A DNA stretch of 38,495 nucleotides, from contig PJRA01000160.1 of the NCBI GenBank assembly GCA_016987375.1, positions 1,142,072 through 1,180,566 of the forward strand. Reading direction: 5' to 3'. Source of the DNA: Brachionus koreanus (lineage: Eukaryota; Rotifera; Eurotatoria; Ploima; Brachionidae). The number at the start of each line of letters is the position of its first letter. Positions within the stretch are counted from its first letter, which is position 1. Under the pieces are notes generated by a model that was not told the origin of the DNA, did not search any database, and saw only the letters and a list, made by a program, of their open reading frames with translations. Shown one piece after another: positions 31,661-38,495 of the stretch. Position numbers and translations under genes: made by a program.

Positions 31661-33736
31661 ATGGAATATCAACAGAGCTACAACTACCAATTTTCCAATT
31701 TGCCCGATGCGACCCAATCGAGCGAAAAGGCTCTGATGTGGTCGCACACACAGTACATGACCGAGTCGGGCTACTCGACTCAGGCACCGTCCATCAGCAG
31801 CATGGACTCTTACATGAACCCGGAAAGCCAAAAGACCGAGACAACCAACACACAGCAGCCAGTCGAAAATCCTCCAGCCCAGGATCAACAAGAAGAAGAC
31901 AATGCTGTCGCCAACTGGATCAATTACCAGGACAATTCAGAAATGGCTCTCAAAGCCATTCCCGATTTGCTCAAACTTTTGATTGATGAAGATCTTGTTG
32001 TGGTTCAACAAGCTGCTATTCTGCTTAATCAAATGGCTAGAATGGAAGGACCTAGACAAGCATTAATTCAGACCAACAATGCAGTGCAATGTTTAGTTGA
32101 TTGTTTGAACACTACTGCTGATTTGGAGACTGCACGCAGTCTCGTAGGTGCTTTGTACGGCATTTCAACCCAAAAACAAACTGGCACTCAAGCAATCGTC
32201 AATTCAAAGGCTCTTCAGCCGCTTGTCAAAATGCTCAGCGCCCCTATGGACACCATAGTCTCATATGCCATAACCACTCTACACAACATCCTTTTAGATT
32301 GTGGCGACAAAGTCAAAATGCTTTTGAGAAAATTGGGCATGATTCATCAAATGATTCCTCTTCTAAATCACGGACAAAATGTTAAATTTTTGTCAATTGT
32401 TGTCGATTGTCTTCAATTGTTGGCTTTTGGAAATTCAGAAGCCAAACAAGTTATATTGGAATTGGGCGGCACCCAATTAATTGTCACACTATTGATGAAT
32501 CAATCAAATCAATATCATAAATTGTTGCTCAATTTGACCAGGCTGCTTAAAGTTCTTTCAGTGTGTCCAAATAACAAGCAAGCATTGGTCAATTTGAATA
32601 CAATGCAGACTCTCAGTTTGATGATTAATTCTCAAAAAAGCTCTGATGTACTTCAAAATTGTTTGATAATACTAAGAAATTTGTCCGATGCAGCGACCCG
32701 AGTCAATGGCTTAGAGCAATTGGTTCAAAATTTACTTAACCTTTTATCACAAATATCTGGCCAAAGCCAAGACAATACTGTCACTTTGATGACACTCACA
32801 GCTGGCATATTGTCCAATTTGACTTGTAATAACGAAAATAACAAAAAAGCGGCACTAAGGGCCAATGGTGTGCAAGTTTTATTTAAAATAGTTCAGCAAA
32901 ATGTTCTAGCTGGCAAGTCGTCTTTAATTGAACCATGTCTATGTGCCATTAGACACATTACAAACAGATATTCGGACTATTTGCTAGCACAAGAACAAGT
33001 CAGATCTCTACAGGGCATCCCACTACTCACTCAGTTGGCCAGCATTCAGCCTAGAGCATGGGGATGTGTCAAAGCTTTGTTGGGCATTGTGCGCAACTTG
33101 TGCAACAATTCTTTAAATAGTGCACAATTGAAACAAAATTGTATTATTGAAAAATTGATGCAAATTTTGTACGATGCTTATACAGAGATAAATGCCAAGA
33201 CAAATAATGGCACTCAAGTAGTCAGTGTGGTAAAAGTTGATGATGTTAATTTGATGGATATTGTTGAGCTGAGCTCAACGTGCTTGTTAATGTTGGCTAA
33301 AGAGTACGCAAATCAGATAATAATGAAAGATTTGGACTGTATTGGTTTTTTTGTTCAAATGTTTTTTTCGCCATTGAGTCAAATTCAAAAATCGGCTGCT
33401 AGTTTATTGGCCGAGTTGAGTGCCAATCGAGAGTGTGCTGTGGTTATTGAGGCACAAGTAGGCTTGCAACAGTTTGTTCAGGCCAATTTTTGCAACCAAT
33501 TCGGCCAATTGAAGAGCATTGCCGAGCTTGGATCAGCCGGAAATTCGGCTCATGCAAGTGTCATACTTCAGCATGTAACTACTTTGATGCAACGATTGCA
33601 GGAGCACAAGCCAGTACACAGAAATGCTTCTTTTAATGGAAATTTTCCACCACAAGTTGAACAATTTGGACATCAGATGTATTTCAATCAGCAATTTCCA
33701 TCCGAAGCCAACTTTAATCCAAACGGATTTTTTTGA
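31661..33736 (+). CDS. CTNNB1: Beta-catenin / Armadillo, short and intronless
   Basis: A 691-residue protein, the Wnt effector and cadherin partner. Armadillo repeats fill about residues 85-635, with strong human-like blocks such as WINYQDNSEMALKAIPDLLKLL, YAITTLHNILL, RVLKVLSVC-like LLKVLSVC, LRNLSDAAT and AGILSNLTCNN. The two groove lysines that bind TCF, APC and cadherin are present (K262 and K395, equivalent to human K312 and K435). The N-terminus keeps a degron-like ESGYSTQAPSIS (35-46), matching human DSGIHS...TAPSLS but four residues shorter. Only about 84 residues precede the first repeat (about 135 in human), and the alpha-catenin-binding region is hardly recognisable. The C-terminal tail is about 50 residues and lacks the PDZ-binding end. 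The ATG at 31661 opens the frame. Poly(A) signals follow. It could be one of several paralogues. Confidence 0.95.
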   Translation: MEYQQSYNYQFSNLPDATQSSEKALMWSHTQYMTESGYSTQAPSISSMDSYMNPESQKTETTNTQQPVENPPAQDQQEEDNAVANWINYQDNSEMALKAIPDLLKLLIDEDLVVVQQAAILLNQMARMEGPRQALIQTNNAVQCLVDCLNTTADLETARSLVGALYGISTQKQTGTQAIVNSKALQPLVKMLSAPMDTIVSYAITTLHNILLDCGDKVKMLLRKLGMIHQMIPLLNHGQNVKFLSIVVDCLQLLAFGNSEAKQVILELGGTQLIVTLLMNQSNQYHKLLLNLTRLLKVLSVCPNNKQALVNLNTMQTLSLMINSQKSSDVLQNCLIILRNLSDAATRVNGLEQLVQNLLNLLSQISGQSQDNTVTLMTLTAGILSNLTCNNENNKKAALRANGVQVLFKIVQQNVLAGKSSLIEPCLCAIRHITNRYSDYLLAQEQVRSLQGIPLLTQLASIQPRAWGCVKALLGIVRNLCNNSLNSAQLKQNCIIEKLMQILYDAYTEINAKTNNGTQVVSVVKVDDVNLMDIVELSSTCLLMLAKEYANQIIMKDLDCIGFFVQMFFSPLSQIQKSAASLLAELSANRECAVVIEAQVGLQQFVQANFCNQFGQLKSIAELGSAGNSAHASVILQHVTTLMQRLQEHKPVHRNASFNGNFPPQVEQFGHQMYFNQQFPSEANFNPNGFF

Positions 33737-33933
33737 TTGCTCAATTAGTTGGAAAAAAATGGGTAACCCAGTGTAATGTTCTTAAAACGTGATTTTTCTT
33801 ATTACTTAAATGACTTGGAAATTTTTTATTTTTAGGCTATAATTGTTTTTTATAAACATTTTTTTTATTATGAATTTAATTTTTGTCATTAGTGATTGTT
33901 CTCTTAAAATGTATGTTTAAAATTTTGTTGATA

Positions 33934-33953
33934 AATAAAGATTTTTAAATAAA
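33934..33953 (+). terminator. Poly(A) signals of beta-catenin
   Basis: AATAAA occurs at 33934-33939 and 33948-33953, about 200 bp after the stop codon. Confidence 0.65.
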
Positions 33954-34057
33954 AATATAATCAAAATAATTTTTCAGTTTAATAACTTTTTTTTTGCGAA
34001 TGCATTTTTTTGCAATTTTTCAATCAATTTATAAATCAATAAAGTAATTTTATTTAC

Positions 34058-34489
34058 TCTAATGATCTTAATCCAAAATTTCTAGGTATTAAGGTGGATC
34101 TAACCCTTCTTTCACAAAGCATATAAACAACTTAAAAAAAAAGTGCTCAATCGAGAGTAAATATGCTAAAGTATCATAAAGAACAGAAATGGGACTTAAA
34201 TACCAAACTACTGTTGATTACCTACAGAGCACATCAAGCTACATCTCAGAATAATCTCGAAGTCTTCCTCACAAATCAATTCAATCTAGATACTATTCAA
34301 GAACGATGCAAAAAACTTGCCAATAACAATCTAATAAGAGCTCTTAGAGCAAATCCGCTACAAGCAGATCTTGTAAAATCCTACAACACATCCCCTCAAA
34401 TAAGCGAGAGTCTATTATGCAAACCCCAATGGGTATTCTTTAGAAGTCCTAAAAAAGGTGTAAATACAAATAAAAGCTGTAAATTATAG
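34058..34489 (+). pseudogene. LINE reverse transcriptase C-terminal fragment, frameshifted
   Basis: The segment starts with SNDLNPKFLGIKVD, the (Y/F)LGI block that follows the reverse transcriptase core in non-LTR elements. It changes frame near 34110, changes frame again just before 34163, and continues from the ATG at 34163 as MLKYHKEQKWDLNTKLLL. The later part (TIQERCKKLANNNLIRAL, then NPL) is the usual LINE C-terminal segment. Roughly 30-40 residues appear deleted between the two. Frameshifts and truncation make it non-functional. The Jockey/CR1-like grouping is judged from protein style. Confidence 0.75.
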
Positions 34490-34788
34490 CTTATTTTTAA
34501 CTCACCATTAATAATTAAACCAATATATTAAAAACGTATAAATAAACGTTTTTATTTTTATTAATATTTTTTTTCTTCCCTTCTTTCATTGTTCAAGTTC
34601 TCCATTAAATCACATTTAATTTTTAAGGATCGTAATATTAATTTAAAAATTGTAATATTCTTAATTTTTAAAGTTAAAAAGAAAAAAATCACTAGCTAGT
34701 TATAATATTTATTTTTAAAAAATTATTTTTTAAATAAAAAATAAATAACTTTCTTCAATCAATACTCATTTTGAAAGCATTGAATAAA
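34490..34788. other. AT-rich spacer and 3'UTR of the repeat-protein gene
   Basis: Very AT-rich. On the minus strand it should contain the 3'UTR of the 34789-35103 gene, with AATAAA-type sequences such as the TTTATT around 34709. Confidence 0.4.
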
Positions 34789-35103
34789 TTAGAAGAGTGA
34801 AAATCCAGATGAGCCACTACAAGGTGAGCAAGAGTTTACTGGAGGTAAAGGCAATGGCATTGGCATTGGTGGTGGGCATGGGGCTGGACATGGAGCTGGA
34901 CATGGTGGTGGGCATGGGGCTGGACATGGAGCTTGACATGGTGATGGGGAAGGCAATGGCAATGGCATTGGCATTGGTGGTGGGCATGGGGCTGGACATG
35001 GAGCTGGACATGGTGATGGGGAAGGCAATGGCAATGGCATTGGCATTGGTGGTGGGCATGAACCACATGAGCTGCCCAAACTTAAACCGAAGTTACCAAA
35101 CAT
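34789..35103 (-). CDS. Proline/cysteine/methionine dipeptide-repeat protein
   Basis: A 104-residue protein of no recognised family. Unique ends (MFGNFGLSLGSSCGS and CSGSSGFSLF) flank a repeat in which nearly every second residue is proline. A 24-residue unit contains PMPMPLPLPSPSPC and APCPAPCP. About two and a half units are present, the middle one with an internal duplication. Other frames across the repeat are also open because its periods are multiples of three. This frame is preferred because it has an ATG start, TAA stop, non-repetitive compatible ends and a TATAAT upstream. There is no signal peptide or membrane segment. Cys-Pro-x repeats occur in sperm-tail (Mst84D/ODF1-like) and some structural proteins, which is only a hint. 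Confidence 0.6.
   Translation of the reverse strand: MFGNFGLSLGSSCGSCPPPMPMPLPLPSPSPCPAPCPAPCPPPMPMPLPLPSPSPCQAPCPAPCPPPCPAPCPAPCPPPMPMPLPLPPVNSCSPCSGSSGFSLF
34849..35060. repeat. Nested 6-nt / 72-nt tandem repeat
   Basis: On the plus strand twelve hexamers, each beginning GG (for example GGCAAT, GGCATT, GGGCAT, GGACAT, GGTGAT), make a 72-nt unit repeated about 2.5 times. It is much more GC-rich than the surroundings. Confidence 0.85.
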
Positions 35104-36343
35104 TTTTAATATTTAAATTATAAAAGATTAGAATTAAAAAGATATTTTTTAATTTTGTAATTTTTTCTAATAATGATATCCTTATTTATAGGTAAATTCA
35201 GTTTTAATTAAAAAAATGATGTCTAGATTGACTAATATGCTTGATTTATTTTCATTATGCTTGAGAGTATTGATTCTTTTATTTTCAAAAATTATATGTA
35301 TTCAAGTAATAAAGATATGATATTTAATAATACAATCGTTTAACAAAATCTATTAATTGATTGTTTAAGATTTTTATTTTTCTCCATCATAAACCATGGT
35401 TTGATAGAATCTATTAGGTTTTTGTTTTTTGATTCTTATTATAAGCTTTTTAGCTAAGAAAAAAGAGGTGTAAAAAAGTATTTACTTTGTTAATAGAGAA
35501 ACAAAATTTAAGCTTTAAAATTATTGATTGAATCTTTATGCTTGCACAATCAATAAATTGTTTCCAATTAATTTTTTCGTAGTTTTTTTAAATTTTACAT
35601 TTATTCACCCGGTCTAATTGTGGTTCTAAAATTTTTGTTTTGAGTATTTAAAAATAAAATCTCATTGAATTCGGAAATTGTGAAATCTCCCTCAATCAAA
35701 ATAGCAAGTGATAAATTAACGAAAATTTCATAAAGTGAAATAAAGAATAGATTAGTGTGGCAAAGTGTAAGACTAATTGATTGGAAATTCAAAATTTTAA
35801 TCGGCTTTTTTTTCTCAGAAAATAAAAAAATATAAAATAAATAAATTCAAAATAGCCTTTTTTATAGTTCTACACAAACGCCTTAAACTAATAGTTATCT
35901 TATGTCAATTTTTTTCTTTCTTATGAAATCTTATGGAAATTCGGATTTCCAATTCTTATGAAACTTTCAAAAGTTTACTACTAAATATGATATACAAAAA
36001 TAAGGAGATAAATTATCAAAATTAATTTTGAAAATTAATATTAAGTTTTCTAGATTTCAAATTTAATTATTATATTTATTTGAAATTATGTACTATAATA
36101 ATATTTAATTTTTTTTAATTTCGCCGAATCTTGCGTAATTTTCTAAACAAATAAATAAAAAAAATAAGGGTGGTTGAAAAAACAAATTGGACCCGAAAAT
36201 TAACAAGTTTTTTTTTAATCTAAATAAAAATAATGAATAAATATTATACATTAAAATTATAGTTTAAGTTTTGTGTTATTTTGTAAAAGATTAGAATTAA
36301 AAAAATTCAATATTTAAACCGAATTATTCAAATTTTTTTTAAT
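35104..36343. other. AT-rich gene-free region
   Basis: No gene is supported. The first 60 bp presumably hold the promoter of the minus-strand repeat-protein gene, with TATAAT-like sequence about 15-20 bp before its ATG. TAAAAGATTAGAATTAAAAA at 35121-35140 recurs exactly at 36284-36303. Confidence 0.45.
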
Positions 36344-36403
36344 TTGCTTAAGAAACTTTGAAATGGTTGCATATTTGAATTTTTTCTTTATTAATACAAT
36401 GAT
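36344..36403 (+). repeat. 60-bp direct repeat, left copy
   Basis: It matches 38068-38127 at 56 of 60 positions and directly abuts the left inverted repeat of the Mutator-like element. Confidence 0.8.
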
Positions 36404-36660
36404 GTTTAATGAATGAGTATTAAAAACAAATAAAAAAAGTGAAATCGTATAAAAAACGCATAAAAAATAAAAATGCAAATATGACTTTTCTAAAAGTTGA
36501 ACAACGCATAAAAATTTTTATTTTGTTTAATTTATTCGCCTTTCTCTTTCTTATATCATTTTTTTGTACTAATCGATCTTAAAGTTAACATTTTTGGTGA
36601 AAACGCATAAAATTTTCGACAAAATTTTAGAAATGAAAAATAAAAATCGAATGGATTGTT

Positions 36661-37152
36661 ATGCCCAAGCTGAATTCTGACATCGAACTCGAATTTTTTC
36701 TAAATCAATTTCCATCTATGTCATCAGCTAATTCCAATTTAAATAATTGCACTATCTGTTCCGAAAATGATCTTCACAAAATGAGAGCTATTTATCCGTT
36801 TTGCCGATGTTGCCCAAACTGTCCAACTCGTTATTTGATATTGAAATGTCTCAATACTCCAATGATTATCGTTAAAGGTGTAAACTTACATCCTCCGTCC
36901 CCTAATAAAACTAATGACCAACTAACAATTAGAAAGAAAGGTATTTCAGCCAAATTCAAAGAAATAATCGAAGATTTAATTTATCGTAATATATCAAAGC
37001 CTTTTAAAGTATATAAAGAAATATTACTGAACCATTTTAACGATAAGTCTAGGCCAAATCTAGTCCAAATTCAAAATTATTTAAAATACCGACGCAAACA
37101 TCATGGTGATGTTAATAGCGTTTTTGGTCTTCATGACTTTGTGGAGCCTTAA
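36661..37152 (+). CDS. N-terminal part of Mutator-like transposase (163 aa)
   Basis: An ATG-started frame with an early Cys-rich module (CTIC at about 31-34, then CRCCPNCPTRY, possibly a zinc finger of FLYWCH/MULE type). It is followed by a basic helical region (GISAKFKEIIEDLIYRNISK, then PNLVQIQNYLKYRRKHHGD) typical of the part of MULE transposases that precedes the catalytic domain. It stops with TAA at 37150, before any DDE motif. The reading frame is intact, so a short DNA-binding protein could be made and could compete for element ends, or it may be a neutral relic. Family assignment is from motif style, without a search. Confidence 0.55.
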   Translation: MPKLNSDIELEFFLNQFPSMSSANSNLNNCTICSENDLHKMRAIYPFCRCCPNCPTRYLILKCLNTPMIIVKGVNLHPPSPNKTNDQLTIRKKGISAKFKEIIEDLIYRNISKPFKVYKEILLNHFNDKSRPNLVQIQNYLKYRRKHHGDVNSVFGLHDFVEP

Positions 37153-37193
37153 CTTTTTAACAAAATCAATTTAAAAACATAAAGTTTAGATGA

Positions 37194-37469
37194 ACCGTGA
37201 AGCGTGTTCAGGTGGATAATGATGATGAACAACATACTCTGAAATACGTATGTGACGAAAAATACAACGTTGAAATTAATCGTGATTGTTTTTGTACCGA
37301 ATGCACTAATTGCAGTTGTATTTTCTTCTTAGACAGCGCTGTCTGCACTTATCTTGTCGGGTGCTGTTTATTAGATTCCATTTGTTTTCTCGGTGTTTTC
37401 TTTCGAAAATTTAAATCAAGGACAAAATCGAAAAAGAGAAAAGCAGGTTATTCGTATGAAAAAGATTAG
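37194..37469 (+). pseudogene. SWIM-like C-terminus of Mutator-like transposase
   Basis: A frame with no ATG, opened by a TGA at 37191 and ending at 37469. It contains NCSCIFFLDSAVCTYLVGCC, matching the SWIM zinc-finger pattern CxCx7CxH except that Tyr replaces the final His. KSRTKSKKRKAG follows, like the basic RPKKA end of MULE transposases. Only 41 bp separate it from the stop of the N-terminal fragment, and it lies in another frame. It is therefore the far side of an internal deletion and is probably not translated on its own. Confidence 0.55.
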
Positions 37470-37662
37470 GTTATATGCGTTGATACCTCTTTATTAATAG
37501 ATAAAAATTATATGATAAAATATTTTTTATGTGTTATTGACATTTTTTTTATTTTTGACTTATGTGTTTTTCAACTTTTTGATAAAATGAATTTTTTTTT
37601 TATGCGTCAATCACATTTTTTATGTATTTTAATCTATTTTTTTTTTTTTAATCCTCATCCAT

Positions 37663-38430
37663 TTTAAATTTAAAAATTATGGTAACGTCCATGATCAGAT
37701 TTTGAAGTTGACTTGACGATACGATTAATCCATTTCATCATTTAATCTAAATCTGTTAACACTTCTTTGAATTGTTTTGAAAATTAAGATAAGTAAATAA
37801 AACAACCTTTTGTGTAGATAGAATAATATCTGCTAGTAAAGTTTTGGAAACGAATTTTAAACGACTGGTTATTAGTTTCTTCTTTAACAATAGTATCCAT
37901 CTAAACCCCAGTGCTGTCTAACACTTGAACATTTTGATTGACCAAAAAACAAATTTAAAATATCTATCCTTTAACTATGATCTTAGACCTTAAAACAATT
38001 AAATTTATCAATAAAACAAGTCTAAATTCTTAAATGATTATGTAAGATATAAATATTTTAAACTTGTTTGCTTAAGAAACTTTGAAAAAGTTGCATAATT
38101 GAATTTTTTCTTTATTAAAACAATGATTTTAAATTAAAATAGCGTTTAAAGATTTTTTATTTATTTGCATATCTTTAAATGATTAAGAAGTTTAAGCTTT
38201 AGCTTTGTTTAAAGATGTTCTGAATAAGTGCTCAGTTTCTAATTATCATTATTTAAATCAATGTGAAATGCAAAATTTGAATACAAAATATATGACAATA
38301 TATAAATATATATTTTTATTTAAATTAAAAGTGAATAACTCAAAAGTTAAAAATGACATTAAATTATGTTTTTTTTTTATAAGTTAAAGAATTTATTTTT
38401 TAATAGAATAACGATTTTTAAATAAAGAAA
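37663..38430. other. AT-rich gene-free region
   Basis: No gene is supported. It holds the right copy of the 60-bp direct repeat. Confidence 0.45.
38068..38127 (+). repeat. 60-bp direct repeat, right copy
   Basis: It pairs with 36344-36403 (four mismatches). The bases after this copy (TTTAAATTAAAA) resemble the bases after the right end of the Mutator-like element (TTTAAATTTAAAA), as if this copy shows the site without the insertion. Confidence 0.75.
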
Positions 38431-38495
38431 AAACTCCTCGTTGTCGATTTTTCTGAGCTTTGCTTTGGCACCCGCCATTAGCGATTTCACAAAAT
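38394..38495 (-). CDS. Possible partial exon at the window edge
   Basis: From about 38432 to the edge, composition changes abruptly to about half GC. On the minus strand one frame runs in from beyond the edge (EIANGGCQSKAQKNRQRG) and stops with TAA at 38394-38396. Another frame has an ATG at 38479 (MAGAKAKLRKIDNEEFF). Either the end of one gene or the first codons of another is possible. I recognise neither. Confidence 0.25.

Larger units (their letters stand above)
36409..37662. mobile_element. Core-deleted Mutator-like transposon with ~100-bp inverted repeats
   Basis: Left (36409-36510) and right (37561-37662, inverted) ends are imperfect inverted repeats of about 102 bp. Matching blocks in order are ATGAATGAGTATTAAAAA/ATGGATGAGGATTAAAAA, ACGCATAAAAAA in both, and AAAAGTTGAACAACGCATA/AAAAGTTGAAAAACACATA. 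Short ACGCATA motifs also recur inside both ends, as in transposase-bound subterminal repeats. Between them lie an N-terminal transposase fragment (36661-37152) and a SWIM-like C-terminal fragment (from 37194). The DDE catalytic domain that should lie between them is missing. The exact outer boundary and target duplication could not be fixed. Confidence 0.65.

Noticed and set aside
34797..35123. Plus-strand and alternative minus-strand frames across the hexamer repeat
   Set aside because: A repeat with a period divisible by three and no stop codon leaves several frames open. The chosen frame has better ends, an ATG and a TAA.
35601..35792. 63-codon minus-strand frame starting with ATG
   Set aside because: No recognisable domain, short, and its composition is not distinct from the surrounding DNA.
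37197..37469. Treating the SWIM-like frame as an independent gene
   Set aside because: It has no ATG (the apparent start is GTG), lacks one zinc ligand and lies at the far side of a transposase deletion.

Overview
The window is AT-rich nuclear DNA of a small animal. Its genes encode a beta-catenin, a cohesin acetyltransferase (ESCO/Eco1 type) and a RAD51-family protein (XRCC2 type). AATAAA poly(A) signals follow the genes, and the transposon debris is of metazoan kinds: LINE, mariner, piggyBac-type and Mutator-like. Base composition, long uninterrupted coding frames and the style of the LINE remnants would suit a rotifer or similar small lophotrochozoan. That assignment is an inference, and no rRNA, tRNA or mitochondrial marker is present to settle it.

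Layout. Positions 1-19460 form a gene-poor stretch. I can support only retroposon 3' ends (about 2.8, 3.3, 6.4-7.1, 16.1 and 18.4 kb), a 224-bp piggyBac-type MITE (5784-6007), microsatellites and hairpins, plus islands of more balanced composition that could be cis-regulatory or intronic. A single-pass membrane protein of unknown family follows (19462-20529, +). Next come a decayed mariner transposase (about 20.78-21.19 kb, -) and another retroposon (22806-23005, -). ESCO (25304-26053, +) and XRCC2 (26185-27291, +) lie head to tail 131 bp apart. A 218-bp MITE with 22-bp perfect terminal inverted repeats and a 9-bp target duplication sits at 30488-30705, beside a second mariner remnant. An intronless, short beta-catenin/armadillo gene spans 31661-33736 (+). 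A frameshifted LINE fragment follows (34058-34489, +), then a proline/cysteine repeat protein (34789-35103, -) and, at about 36409-37662, an element with roughly 100-bp terminal inverted repeats. That element carries the N-terminal and the SWIM-like C-terminal parts of a Mutator-like transposase with the whole catalytic core missing. A possible exon runs off the right edge on the minus strand.

How the genes fit together. ESCO and XRCC2 both protect chromosomes: ESCO establishes sister-chromatid cohesion and XRCC2 acts in homologous recombination. Their spacing allows co-transcription, though this is not shown. Beta-catenin is a separate signalling/adhesion gene with its own poly(A) signals. 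Every confidently identified coding region here is free of introns inside its reading frame.

The most unusual objects are the core-deleted Mutator-like element with intact inverted repeats, the beta-catenin with a shortened phospho-degron ladder and weak alpha-catenin-binding region, the short XRCC2-like fragment 2.6 kb upstream of XRCC2, and the repeat protein with nested 6- and 72-nt periodicity.
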